Made by a program: the position numbers and the translations under genes. DNA of 64,000 nt, taken from positions 7,626,001 through 7,690,000 of the forward strand of contig NZ_JAUSZM010000003.1 in assembly GCF_030817655.1 (NCBI RefSeq). Direction: 5' to 3'. The number at the start of each line of letters is the position of its first letter. Within the stretch, counting starts at the first letter, position 1. Positions 9,485-18,275 of the stretch are shown here, piece after piece. The notes beneath the pieces are model-generated. The model searched no databases and was not told where the DNA came from. It was given only the letters and a program-made list of their open reading frames with translations. The stretch comes from Streptomyces sp. V4I2. GTDB lineage: Bacteria > Actinomycetota > Actinomycetes > Streptomycetales > Streptomycetaceae.

Positions 9485-11697
9485 GCACCGGTCCCGTCCA
9501 CGGCACCTGGGAGCCGCGGCCCGCCGCCCGCTGGGAGGACGCCTTCCTGAGCGGCAACGGCCACCACGGCGCCATGGTGTTCGGCGATCCGAACGACGAG
9601 CGGGTCGTCGTCACCCAGCACACCCTCGTCCGCCCGAACGGCGGCGAAAGCGCCCGCCCGCCGGAACTCGCCGCCGGGCTCCCCGCCCTCCAGGACCGCT
9701 TGCTCGCGGGAGAGCTGACCGCCGCCGAGACCTTCACCGACGGCCGTCCCCTCCAGTGGGTCCAGCCGTTCCACCCGGCCTTCCACATACGGCTGAGGGC
9801 GCCGCGGGAGGAACCGCGCACGTACCGCCGGTGCGTCGACTTCGCCACCGGCGTCGTCACGGCCGAGTGCGCGGGCCGGCGCAGCCAGGTCTTCGTCTCC
9901 CGCGCCGATGACGTCGTCGTCCACCAGGTCACCACGCCCGACGTGGACATCACCCTCGACCACCGGCTCCCGGGCGCACCCCACGACCTCGCCGTCGGCC
10001 ACGGCGCCGTCCTCACCCCCGAGGGCGCCCTGCTCACCCTGCGCGTCCGCTACCCGGGCAGCGACCGCGCGTACACCGGGGTGACACTGGTCCTGGTCAC
10101 CGGCGGCCGTACGACGCTCACGCCCCCCGGACTGCGGATCACCGGCGCCGAGTCGGTCCTGCTGCTCACCCGCGTCCTGCGCCACACCGGCGCCCCGGGC
10201 GCCCCGGACAGCGACGCCCCGGACGCCCTCGCCCAGGCCCGCGCCCTCGGCGACCTGATCCCGGACGACGAGGACCCGTACGCCCGCCTCCTGGACCGCC
10301 ACACCGAGCTCCACCGCACGGCCTACGAGCGCGTGACCCTCGACCTCGGGGCGGACCCCGCCGAACGGGCCCTGCCGGGCTCGGAGTTGCTGGCCCGGCC
10401 CGACAGCCCGGCCTGCCTGGAGCGTCTCTTCGCCGCGGGGCGCTACCACCTGCTGTCCGCCTCCGGGATGCTCCCGCCCCGTCTGACCGGGCTGTGGACG
10501 GGAGACTGGAACACGGGCTGGGCGGGCGCGTTCACCAACGACGCCAACCTCAACCTCCAGACCTCCTCCGCCGCGGCCGCGGCCCTTCCCGAAGTCACCG
10601 AAGCCCAGGCCTCACTGATCCACCGTCAACTCGACGACTGGGCCGACAACGCCCGCGCCGTCTTCGGCGCCCGGGGCGTGGTCGCCCCGCCCCACAGTGA
10701 CGGCGAGTCCGGACTGACCTACCACTTCAGCCGTGAATACCCGCTGCACCTGTGGACCGCCGGCGCCGACTGGCTGCTCAAGCCGCTCGTCGACCACGAC
10801 GAGACCCGCGGCGAGCGCGACCCGCGCACGGCTCATGCCCTCGCCCAAGTCGCCCTGTTCTACGAGGACTTCCTCACCCGCACCGACGAGAACGGCCGCC
10901 TCGCAGTCGTCCCCTCCTACTCGCCCGAGAACCGTCCCGCGAACGCGAGCTGGGGCGCGATCAACGCGGCCATGGACCTCTCGGCCGCCCGCCACGCCCT
11001 GCTCACCGCCGCCGAGTACCACCCGGAGCGGGCGGAACGCTGGCGTGCCCTCGCCGACCGGCTCCCGCCGCACCGGATCAACGCCGACGGGGCGCTGGCC
11101 GAGTGGGCCTGGCCGGGTCTCGACGACACCTACGACCACCGCCACCTCAGCCACCTCTACGGCGTCTGGCCGCTCGACGAGATCAACCCGTACGACACCC
11201 CGGACCTGGCGGCAGCCGCGTACCGGGCCCTCGAACTGCGCGGCGCCGAGAACGACTCCGCGCACGGCCATCTGCACCACGCCCTCGTCGCGGCCCGGCT
11301 GCGCGACGGGGAGCGGGTCGCGCACGCCCTCGGGCAGGTGCTCAAGGGGGACTTCTTCCACGCGTCCCTGATGAGCGCGCACTACCCGAACCGTGACGTC
11401 TACAACGCGGACGCGGCGCACACCCTGCCCGCCGTGCTCGTCGAGATGCTGGTGCAGTCGACACCGGACCGGCTGGTCCTGCTGCCCGCGCTGCCGACGG
11501 CGTACCCGACGGGCCGACTCCTGGGCATCCGCACCCGGTTCGGGGCGGAGATCGACCTCACCTGGAACCAGCACGAAGCGACCGCGGTGATCCGCCCCAC
11601 CCGGACCCACCGCGTCGAACTCCGGACTTCCTCCGGTGCCGAGCAGCTCGACCTCGTCGCCGGAGAAGACCGCGTCCTCACTCTCGGGGCGTGGTAA
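9481..11697 (+). CDS. GH95 alpha-L-fucosidase (or alpha-L-galactosidase)
   Basis: The 738-residue product lacks a signal peptide. The N-terminal WEDAFLSGNGHHGAMVFG motif is diagnostic of GH95 beta-sandwich domains. Expected catalytic-centre segments are visible: NDANLNLQTSS (asparagines that activate water), PSYSPENRP (acid Glu) and YNADAAHTLPA. Members remove alpha-1,2-linked fucose from galactose. Here that would unmask the beta-galactose for the preceding GH42 enzyme, with which it overlaps by 4 bp (ATGA). L-galactose substituents are an alternative substrate. The product ends 48 bp before the GH12 gene, with an odd A7 and C-rich spacer between. Confidence 0.88.
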   Translation: MSTGPVHGTWEPRPAARWEDAFLSGNGHHGAMVFGDPNDERVVVTQHTLVRPNGGESARPPELAAGLPALQDRLLAGELTAAETFTDGRPLQWVQPFHPAFHIRLRAPREEPRTYRRCVDFATGVVTAECAGRRSQVFVSRADDVVVHQVTTPDVDITLDHRLPGAPHDLAVGHGAVLTPEGALLTLRVRYPGSDRAYTGVTLVLVTGGRTTLTPPGLRITGAESVLLLTRVLRHTGAPGAPDSDAPDALAQARALGDLIPDDEDPYARLLDRHTELHRTAYERVTLDLGADPAERALPGSELLARPDSPACLERLFAAGRYHLLSASGMLPPRLTGLWTGDWNTGWAGAFTNDANLNLQTSSAAAAALPEVTEAQASLIHRQLDDWADNARAVFGARGVVAPPHSDGESGLTYHFSREYPLHLWTAGADWLLKPLVDHDETRGERDPRTAHALAQVALFYEDFLTRTDENGRLAVVPSYSPENRPANASWGAINAAMDLSAARHALLTAAEYHPERAERWRALADRLPPHRINADGALAEWAWPGLDDTYDHRHLSHLYGVWPLDEINPYDTPDLAAAAYRALELRGAENDSAHGHLHHALVAARLRDGERVAHALGQVLKGDFFHASLMSAHYPNRDVYNADAAHTLPAVLVEMLVQSTPDRLVLLPALPTAYPTGRLLGIRTRFGAEIDLTWNQHEATAVIRPTRTHRVELRTSSGAEQLDLVAGEDRVLTLGAW

Positions 11698-11745
11698 CCC
11701 CCAAAAAAATCCCCCGCATTTCCCCCCACCCATGGAAGGGACACC

Positions 11746-12459
11746 ATGGCATCACGCACCCTCAGCAGGATCAGCAAGGTCCTGCTGGCCCCCGCTCTCG
11801 CGCTCGGCGTCACCGTCGGCGTCGCCTCCGCCCCCGCCTCCGCCGCCGTCTGGAGCTCCTGCGACCAGTGGGGCAACACCAGCCTGGGCGGCTACACGCT
11901 CTACAACAACATCTGGGGCTCCGGCGCCGGCAGCCAGTGCATCTGGGCGAACTCCGGCACCAACTGGGGCGTCAACGCCAACCACCCCAACACCGGCGGC
12001 ATCAAGTCCTACCCCAACTCCAAGAAGGTGATCAACAAGACGATCACCTCGCTGGGCTCCCTCTCCAGCAGCTACAACGTCAGCGTCCCGTCGTCCGGCG
12101 CGTACAACACGTCGTACGACATCTGGGACACGGACTACGACTACGAGATCATGCTCTGGGTCAACAAGACCGGAGCCGTCGGCCCGCTCGGCACCTCGCA
12201 GGGCAACGTGACCCTCGGCGGCCACACCTGGACCGTCTACAAGGGCACCAACGGAGCCAACGAGGTCTTCTCGTTCATCCGCACCTCCAACTCCAGCTCC
12301 GGCACCGTGAACATCCTGCCGATCCTGAAGTGGATCAAGGACACCAAGGGCTGGATGGGCAACGAGACCATCGGTGACGTCCAGTTCGGCTTCGAGATCA
12401 CCTCGTCGTCCGGCGGTCTGGACTTCGCCACGAACAACCTGACGGTCAGCAGCAGCTGA
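11746..12459 (+). CDS. Secreted GH12 endo-beta-1,4-glucanase/xyloglucanase
   Basis: The 237-residue product has a Sec signal peptide ending at about ASAA (residue 34), then a compact GH12 jelly roll. The nucleophile is E134 in DYEIMLW and the acid/base is E217 in FGFEITSS. Both are intact, and the domain is complete without a carbohydrate-binding module. GGAAGGG precedes the ATG. It lies at the end of the rightward operon, so it is expected to be co-expressed with GH74. Preference for xyloglucan over plain cellulose is inferred from the locus. Confidence 0.92.
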   Translation: MASRTLSRISKVLLAPALALGVTVGVASAPASAAVWSSCDQWGNTSLGGYTLYNNIWGSGAGSQCIWANSGTNWGVNANHPNTGGIKSYPNSKKVINKTITSLGSLSSSYNVSVPSSGAYNTSYDIWDTDYDYEIMLWVNKTGAVGPLGTSQGNVTLGGHTWTVYKGTNGANEVFSFIRTSNSSSGTVNILPILKWIKDTKGWMGNETIGDVQFGFEITSSSGGLDFATNNLTVSSS

Positions 12460-12491
12460 CGTGACCCGAGGGCCGGGGCCGGTCCGTGCCG

Positions 12492-13679
12492 TCAGGCGCG
12501 GTCGACCTCGGCCCGCAGGGCGTTGTAGTCCCCGAAGGCCGCCTCCACGTCGGCGCGGCTGAGGCCGTAGCGGGCCAGGTCGTAGCTGTGCGGCCGACTG
12601 CCCTTGGGGCGGGCGGCCACCTCCGGGAGCCGGACGGCGTCGGCCTCGGTCCAGCGGGCGCCGATCGCCTCGTAGAGCTTCGGGGCGCCGGCGGCCGGGT
12701 CGGAGCCGAGCCAGGAGTACGGGACGTCGACCAGGGACTCGCGCGGGACGGCCGCCCGGGCCGCGAGCCCGCGCCGCACCGAGCGGCTCAGCAGGTCGAG
12801 CCAGGTGGCACCCAGGGCGGGCAGGTCGACCGTGCGGCGGGAGAGGGCCATACCGCACTCGACCAGACTGCAGAACGAGGCCACGGCGGTCGCCGGGTCG
12901 CGGTGGGTCCACACGAGGGTGGCGTCCGGGAACACGCTGAGCAGGGCGTCGAGGTTCCCGGTGTGCATGGGGGACTTCAGGATCCAGCGGCGGCGCGGAC
13001 GGCCGTACTGGAGCACCTGGAAGCACTCCTTGAGGTGCCGGTAGTCGGGGACGAAGTCCCGCTCGAACTGCCGGGCGTGGTACTCCGGCAGGTGGGCCTG
13101 GGACAGCGGCACCAAGGCGTGCGGCAGGAGGAAGGTGCACTCCTCGGGGCCCTCGGCGGTCATGGGGTGGATGTCGCGGAAACGCGGGGTGAGCAGGTAG
13201 GTGCCGTCCAGGGTCCGGCGCGCGGACGTGATCGCCTTCTGCCGCTCTCGGGGCGAGGGGGCGAGGCCGGGGGCGAGCAGCTCCCACAGCCGGGGGCAGC
13301 GGTGCTCGTCGGAGAGGGACAGCACGCTGTGGGTGAGCGTGGTGGCGGTGCGCGGCAGACCCACCACGAACACCGGCTTCTCGATGTGCTCCCGCGCGAT
13401 CGCGGGGTGCTCGGCGATGAGCCGCCGGATCCGGGCCCGGTTGGTGAGATGCCTGCGGACGTGGGACCGCGCCGACTGCCAGCCGACCGGCGACAGGCCC
13501 TCGTCGGCCGCCCACTCACGCAACAGCAGCCGGAAGCCGTCGGTGAACCACTCGTCCCCGTCCGTCTGCCCGGCCTTGCCGGCGATCCGGTCGAAGACCC
13601 GGTCCGGGTCACGCCGGGAACCGAACGCGGGCCGCAGTAACAGATTGGCCAGCGTCAGAGGGAGGGAAGCGGAAGACAC
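12492..13679 (-). CDS. Sulfotransferase family protein (PAPS-dependent type)
   Basis: The protein is about 394 residues from a GTG at 13679, which is preceded by AAAAGGAA; an ATG at 13739 is possible but lacks that signal. PVFVVGLPRTATTLTHSVLS matches the 5'-phosphosulfate-binding loop. LKSPMHTGNLDAL and DATLVWTHRDPATAVASF match the 3'-phosphate-binding strand and helix of PAPS sulfotransferases. It should transfer sulfate from PAPS to a hydroxyl or amine; the acceptor is unknown. It is convergent with the GH12 gene and 96 bp downstream of GH31 on the same strand. It is the only gene in the island with no known xyloglucan role. Confidence 0.85.
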   Translation of the reverse strand: MSSASLPLTLANLLLRPAFGSRRDPDRVFDRIAGKAGQTDGDEWFTDGFRLLLREWAADEGLSPVGWQSARSHVRRHLTNRARIRRLIAEHPAIAREHIEKPVFVVGLPRTATTLTHSVLSLSDEHRCPRLWELLAPGLAPSPRERQKAITSARRTLDGTYLLTPRFRDIHPMTAEGPEECTFLLPHALVPLSQAHLPEYHARQFERDFVPDYRHLKECFQVLQYGRPRRRWILKSPMHTGNLDALLSVFPDATLVWTHRDPATAVASFCSLVECGMALSRRTVDLPALGATWLDLLSRSVRRGLAARAAVPRESLVDVPYSWLGSDPAAGAPKLYEAIGARWTEADAVRLPEVAARPKGSRPHSYDLARYGLSRADVEAAFGDYNALRAEVDRA

Positions 13680-13775
13680 GAGGCGGGTTCCTTTTGTCCG
13701 GGGGCGGGCGGAGGGTTCGCCAACCAGTGTGCGAAACACGAAAGTTCACGAAGCCACCGCCCCACCCGAGCGCCG

Positions 13776-15836
13776 CTACTCCACCACCGGCAGCCGCGCC
13801 CCGTCCCGCAGGAACAGCGGGATGCGGTCCAGCGGCGCGTCGACCGTCACGGTCGTACCGCCCTCGTACGTCTCACCCGTCCACGCGTCCGTCCAGGTCG
13901 CGCCCGCCGGGAGATACGTCGTACGGGCCGTGGCGCCCGCCGTGAGCACCGGGGCGACCAGCAGGTCCGCGCCGAAGAGATAGGCGTCGTCGACCGTCCA
14001 GGTCGCCTGGTCCTCGGGGAACTCCAGGAACAGCGGGCGCATGACCGGCAGGCCCTCCTCGTGGGCCTCGCGCATGACCTTGAGGACGTACGGCTTGAGG
14101 CGCTCGCGCAGGCGCAGGTACCGCTCCATGATCGCGCCGGCCTCCTCGCCGTACGACCACACCTCGTTGGGGCCGCCCGTCATGTCGGGGCCCAGCGGCA
14201 TGCCCGGGTCGCGGAAGCCGTGCAGGCGCATCAGCGGGGACAGGGCGCCGAACTGGAACCAGCGGACCATCACCTCGCGGTACGCCGGGTCGTCCGGGTC
14301 GCCGCCGTGGAAGCCGCCGATGTCGGTGTTCCACCACGGGATGCCGGACAGCGCGGTGTTGAGACCGGCCGCGATCTGGCTGCGCAGGGTCGCGAAGTCG
14401 GTGCCGATGTCACCGGACCACAGGGCGGCGCCGTAGCGCTGGCTGCCCGCCCACGCCGAGCGGTTGAGGGTGATGATCTCTTCCTCGCCGGTCGCGCGTA
14501 GACCCTCGTAGAAGGTGCGGGAGTTCTCGGCGGGGTAGCTGTTGCCGACCTCCAGGCCCGGGCCGGCCCAGTAGCGCAGGTTCTCCTGGAAGCCCGGCTT
14601 CAGCTCCGGCTCGCAGGCGTCCAGCCAGAAGGCCGTGATGCCGTACGGCTCCAGGTAGTTCCGCTTCACCCGCGACCAGAGGAAGTCGCGGGCCTCCGGG
14701 TTGGTGGCGTCGTAGAAGGACACCTGGACGGTGGAGGCGACCTCCTTGTCCGGCCAGTCGGCGTGGGCCATCGGGCCGTACTGGGTGCCGATGAAGTAGC
14801 CGCGCTGCTCCATGAGTTCATGGTTCTCGGAGAGGGGGGACACCGACGGCCAGACGGACACCACCAGCTTGATGCCGAGCTCCTCCAGCTCCCGGACCAT
14901 CTCCGCAGGGTCGGGCCACTCCTTGAGGTCGAACTTCCAGTCGCCCAGGTGCGTCCAGTGGAAGAAGTCGCAGACGATCACGTCGATGGGCAGGCCCCGG
15001 CGCTTGTACTCCCTTGCCACGGCGAGGAGTTCGTCCTGGGTGCGGTAGCGCAGCTTGCACTGCCAGAACCCCGCCGCCCACTGAGGCAGCATCGGGGTGC
15101 GGCCGGTGACCGCGCTGTAGTGGCGCTGTGCGTCGGCCGGGGCGCCCGCGGTGATCCAGTAGTCGAGCTGGCGGGCCGAGTCCGCCACCCAGCGGGTGCC
15201 GTTGCCGGCCAGCTCCACGCGGCCGATCGCCGGGTTGTTCCACAGCAGCGTGTAGCCGCGGCTGGAGGTGAGGACCGGGATGCCGACCTCGGCGTTGCGC
15301 TGGACCAGGTCCAGGACCAGGCCCTTCTGGTCCAGCCGGCCGTGCTGGTGCTGGCCGAGGCCGAACAGCTTCTCGTCGTCGTAGGCGGCGAAGCGCTGCT
15401 CCAGGCGGTGGTAGCCGTTGCCCACGGCGGTGTACAGGCGCGGGCCGGGCCACCAGAAGTGGGCTCGCGCCTCGGAGAGGAGCTCGGAACCGTCGTCCGT
15501 GCGCAGGAAGCGGATCAGTCCCTCGGCGTCGACCTCGACGGTCAGTGAGCCGACGGTCAGCGTGCCCCGGCCGCCTTCCATCTTGATGGTGGACCCGGTG
15601 GCGGGCGGCTCGTCGAGCAGGGCGCCCGGCAGCCCCTCCAGGATCGGACCGCCGAGCCGGGCCCGGACCCGGACCGCGTCCGGCCCCCACGGCTCGATGC
15701 GCACGGTCTCCTGGCGGCCGCTCCACTCCAGCACGCCGTCCCGCTCGCGGAAGGTGCCGACGGTGGGTGACGACTGCGCGAGGCCGACCTTGGGCTCGTC
15801 CCCGGCCGGGGGCTGAATTTCGGCAGGCTGATTCAC
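13776..15836 (-). CDS. GH31 alpha-xylosidase, cytoplasmic
   Basis: The 686-residue product starts at a GTG with an ideal AAGGAG 8 bp upstream; a longer reading from 15887 lacks such a site. It has an N-terminal beta-sandwich (about 20-240), then the GH31 barrel. The nucleophile is D406 in FWLDACEPE and the acid/base is D476 in ALWSGDIGTD. A C-terminal beta domain follows. The FWLDACEPE form and CDFFHW motif resemble alpha-xylosidases more than alpha-glucosidases. It would remove alpha-1,6-xylose from the non-reducing end of xyloglucan oligosaccharides, alternating with the GH3 enzyme. It lies 81 bp downstream of the LacI gene and may be co-transcribed with it. Confidence 0.93.
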   Translation of the reverse strand: MNQPAEIQPPAGDEPKVGLAQSSPTVGTFRERDGVLEWSGRQETVRIEPWGPDAVRVRARLGGPILEGLPGALLDEPPATGSTIKMEGGRGTLTVGSLTVEVDAEGLIRFLRTDDGSELLSEARAHFWWPGPRLYTAVGNGYHRLEQRFAAYDDEKLFGLGQHQHGRLDQKGLVLDLVQRNAEVGIPVLTSSRGYTLLWNNPAIGRVELAGNGTRWVADSARQLDYWITAGAPADAQRHYSAVTGRTPMLPQWAAGFWQCKLRYRTQDELLAVAREYKRRGLPIDVIVCDFFHWTHLGDWKFDLKEWPDPAEMVRELEELGIKLVVSVWPSVSPLSENHELMEQRGYFIGTQYGPMAHADWPDKEVASTVQVSFYDATNPEARDFLWSRVKRNYLEPYGITAFWLDACEPELKPGFQENLRYWAGPGLEVGNSYPAENSRTFYEGLRATGEEEIITLNRSAWAGSQRYGAALWSGDIGTDFATLRSQIAAGLNTALSGIPWWNTDIGGFHGGDPDDPAYREVMVRWFQFGALSPLMRLHGFRDPGMPLGPDMTGGPNEVWSYGEEAGAIMERYLRLRERLKPYVLKVMREAHEEGLPVMRPLFLEFPEDQATWTVDDAYLFGADLLVAPVLTAGATARTTYLPAGATWTDAWTGETYEGGTTVTVDAPLDRIPLFLRDGARLPVVE

Positions 15837-15917
15837 GTCTGGTGCTCCTTGAAGGAGGGCGGGCATGGCGGTGCCCTGGCGGGGCACGGCGTCAGAAGGA
15901 AGAGCGAGGGGCGAAGG

Positions 15918-16934
15918 TCAGGGGGCGACGGCCGGGGCGGGCCCGGTGCTCGTCCGTACCGTCAACTCGGGGGCGATCAGCACGACTTCGTCGGTCCCGT
16001 GGCCGTCGAGCTTGGCGACCAGACGCTCCACGGCGTGCCGGCCCATCTCCTGCGCGGGGATGGCGACCGACGTCAGCCGCACCGAGGCCTGGACGGCGAC
16101 CTGGTCGGGGCAGATCGCGACCACCGACACGTCCTCGGGCACGGCCCGGCCCTGCTGGCGCAGCAGGGCGAGCAGCGGCTCGACCGCCGACTCGTTCTGC
16201 ACGACGAACCCGGTGGTGCCGGGACGCTCGTCGAGGACCCGGGCGAAGGTCACGGCCATCGCGTCGTACCCGCCCTCGCACGGCCGGTGCAGCAGCCGTA
16301 CGCCCAGTTCCTGGGCGCGGGTGCGCAGTCCGTCCAGGGTGCGCTCGGCGAAGCCGGTGTGGCGTTCGTAGACGGCCGGGGCCTCGCCTATGACAGCGAT
16401 GTCGCGGTGGCCGAGCTTCGCGAGGTGCTCGACGCACAGCGCGCCCGTCGCCTTGAAGTCGAGATCGACGCAGGTCAGTCCGGAGGTGTCGGCGGGCAGT
16501 CCGATCAGCACGGACGGCTGGTCGGTGCCGCGCAGCAGCGGCAGCCGCTCGTCGTCGAGTTCGACGTCCATCAGGATCATCGCGTCGGCGAGCCCGCTGC
16601 CGGTGACGCGGCGCACGGCGTCGGGACCCTCCTCGCCGGTGAGCAGCAGGACGTCGTAGCCGTACGTGCGGGCCGTGGTGGCCACCGCGATGGCGATCTC
16701 CATCATCACCGGCACGTACATGTCGGTGCGCAACGGGATCATCAGCGCGATGATGTTCGACTTGCTGCTGGCCAGCGCACGGGCGCCCGCGTTCGGGTGG
16801 TAGCCGAGCTCGCGGATGCTCTGCTCGACCCGCTGCCGGGTGGCCCCGGAGATGGACCGCTTGCCGCTGAGGACATAGCTCACCGTGCTCGCCGAGACTC
16901 CGGCGTGCTGGGCGACCTCGGCGAGGGTGACCAT
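15918..16934 (-). CDS. LacI-family transcriptional regulator of the xyloglucan locus
   Basis: The 338-residue product starts at an ATG preceded by GGAGAG. The N-terminal helix-turn-helix (TLAEVAQHAGVSASTVSYVLS, residues 3-23) and hinge (NAGARALASSKSN) are typical of LacI regulators. The rest is a periplasmic-binding-protein-like effector domain, including a sensory segment ending RLTSVAIPAQEMG. A GAAGCGCTTC palindrome lies about 20 bp upstream of its own start. The same site fronts the GH3 gene and the importer operon, so it probably represses itself and the whole island. The effector is likely a xyloglucan-derived oligosaccharide (inference). Confidence 0.92.
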   Translation of the reverse strand: MVTLAEVAQHAGVSASTVSYVLSGKRSISGATRQRVEQSIRELGYHPNAGARALASSKSNIIALMIPLRTDMYVPVMMEIAIAVATTARTYGYDVLLLTGEEGPDAVRRVTGSGLADAMILMDVELDDERLPLLRGTDQPSVLIGLPADTSGLTCVDLDFKATGALCVEHLAKLGHRDIAVIGEAPAVYERHTGFAERTLDGLRTRAQELGVRLLHRPCEGGYDAMAVTFARVLDERPGTTGFVVQNESAVEPLLALLRQQGRAVPEDVSVVAICPDQVAVQASVRLTSVAIPAQEMGRHAVERLVAKLDGHGTDEVVLIAPELTVRTSTGPAPAVAP

Positions 16935-16951
16935 CCAGCTCTCCAAGATTT

Positions 16952-16966
16952 GTGAAGCGCTTCGAC
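16952..16966. promoter_or_regulatory. LacI-type operator at the regulator gene
   Basis: GTGAAGCGCTTCGAC contains the core GAAGCGCTTC (16954-16963) shared by all sites in the island. It lies immediately upstream of the lacI-type start codon, where bound protein would block its transcription. Confidence 0.7.
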
Positions 16967-17039
16967 AGTGCGCGTTGCGAATAAGGGCGGGTGAAAGTGG
17001 TTCGACAGTAGCTCCACCGGGGGTGGGTGTCCATAGGTT

Positions 17040-17055
17040 GTCGAAGCGCTTCGAC
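17040..17055. promoter_or_regulatory. LacI-type operator in the lacI/GH12 divergent region
   Basis: GTCGAAGCGCTTCGAC is a perfect 16-bp palindrome, the longest of the set. A TTCGAC half-site occurs near 17001. It lies between the regulator and the second GH12 gene and could serve either promoter. The remaining sequence to 17277 shows no gene. Confidence 0.75.
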
Positions 17056-17277
17056 AGGGACTTGCGGATGTGGGGCCGAATGGGGGTGATCCGCGGCCGA
17101 CCCGGTCTTTCCGGGCTGCGGGGTTCCTGCCTACCACGCCCGGCCCCGGGGAGCCATGGAACACGGGCGGGCGGGCGGCCGCGAAGGCGCCCCAGGCCCA
17201 CCCGCCGATCCGACGGCAACCTTTCGCGAGCCGGCGACCACTGGGAGGGCGTAGCAGGAACCCCCGGAAGGACCCCC

Positions 17278-18087
17278 ATGCAGCACCGTCGTCCCCGCCT
17301 GTCCAAGAAGGCGAAGACCCTCATCGCCACCACGGTCGCCCTCGCGGCCGCGGCCGGCATCACCGTCGCCCAGGCGGACGAGTCGAGCAAGAAGTGCGCG
17401 GCCTTCGACACGATCACGCTCGGCAAGTACTACGTGAACAACAACCTCTGGAACGAGGGGAAGTGCACCGGCACCCAGTGCGTCTGGGACAACTCGCAGT
17501 CGGGCTCGACCATCTCGTGGGGTACGAGCTACAGCCTGGCCAACAGCGCCACGGGCAAGGACTACGACGTGAAGTCGTACGCCAGCACGGTCCTCGGCTG
17601 GCACTGGGGCTGGAAGGTCGACAAGGCGTCCACCGGGCTGCCGATCCGGGTCGGCGACCGCAAGCCGGTGAAGACCACCTGGGACTTCTCGCTGAACTCC
17701 ACCCCCGGCACCATGAACGTCGCCTACGACCTGTGGCTGCACACCAAGAACACCGCCGACTGGCAGGACCAGCCCACCGACGAGATCATGATCTGGCTCA
17801 ACCGGCAGGGCGGGGCCGGCCCGCTCGGCACCAAGTACGGCAGCGTCAGCCTCGGCGGCGCGATGTGGGACATCTACCAGGGCGACATCGGCTGGAACGT
17901 CTACTCCTTCGTCCGCCGCACCAACACCACCAAGGCCACCCTGAACCTCGACGACTTCACCCAGGCCCTGGTCCGCCGCAAGCTCCTGAGCAACGACAAG
18001 TACGTCTCGGGCATCGAGTCCGGCACCGAGGTCTTCAAGGGCACCGGCAGGCTGGACACCAAGTCGTATTCCGTCGACATCGGCTAG
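17278..18087 (+). CDS. Secreted GH12 endoglucanase, second and divergent copy
   Basis: The 269-residue product starts at an ATG preceded by GGAAGGA. It has a positively charged N-terminus and signal peptide (cleavage near AQADE), then a GH12 domain: DEIMIWL (nucleophile E169) and GTEVFKG (acid/base E251). It is longer than the GH12 at 11746 by an insert around residues 95-135 and differs throughout, so the two are not a recent duplication. A palindromic operator lies 220 bp upstream. It probably acts on extracellular beta-glucans or xyloglucan with GH74. Confidence 0.9.
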   Translation: MQHRRPRLSKKAKTLIATTVALAAAAGITVAQADESSKKCAAFDTITLGKYYVNNNLWNEGKCTGTQCVWDNSQSGSTISWGTSYSLANSATGKDYDVKSYASTVLGWHWGWKVDKASTGLPIRVGDRKPVKTTWDFSLNSTPGTMNVAYDLWLHTKNTADWQDQPTDEIMIWLNRQGGAGPLGTKYGSVSLGGAMWDIYQGDIGWNVYSFVRRTNTTKATLNLDDFTQALVRRKLLSNDKYVSGIESGTEVFKGTGRLDTKSYSVDIG

Positions 18088-18275
18088 CGCCCCGGACGGC
18101 GTACCGAGTGTCCGCCACGATGTGACGGAAAATCGCGGGGAAAGTACGGGTGGCCAACGGGTGGACCTGGCGCGAGGGGTGGTCGGGTCGCCCGCTATCG
18201 GGTACATACGATCCAGTAGCACCGGTCAGTAACGTAACGGACCCAAGATCCCGATTCGCGGCGAGGTGAGCCTCA

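Noticed and set aside
12486..13640. A plus-strand frame opposite the sulfotransferase gene
   Set aside because: The minus strand encodes PAPS-binding motifs. The plus-strand translation has no domain.
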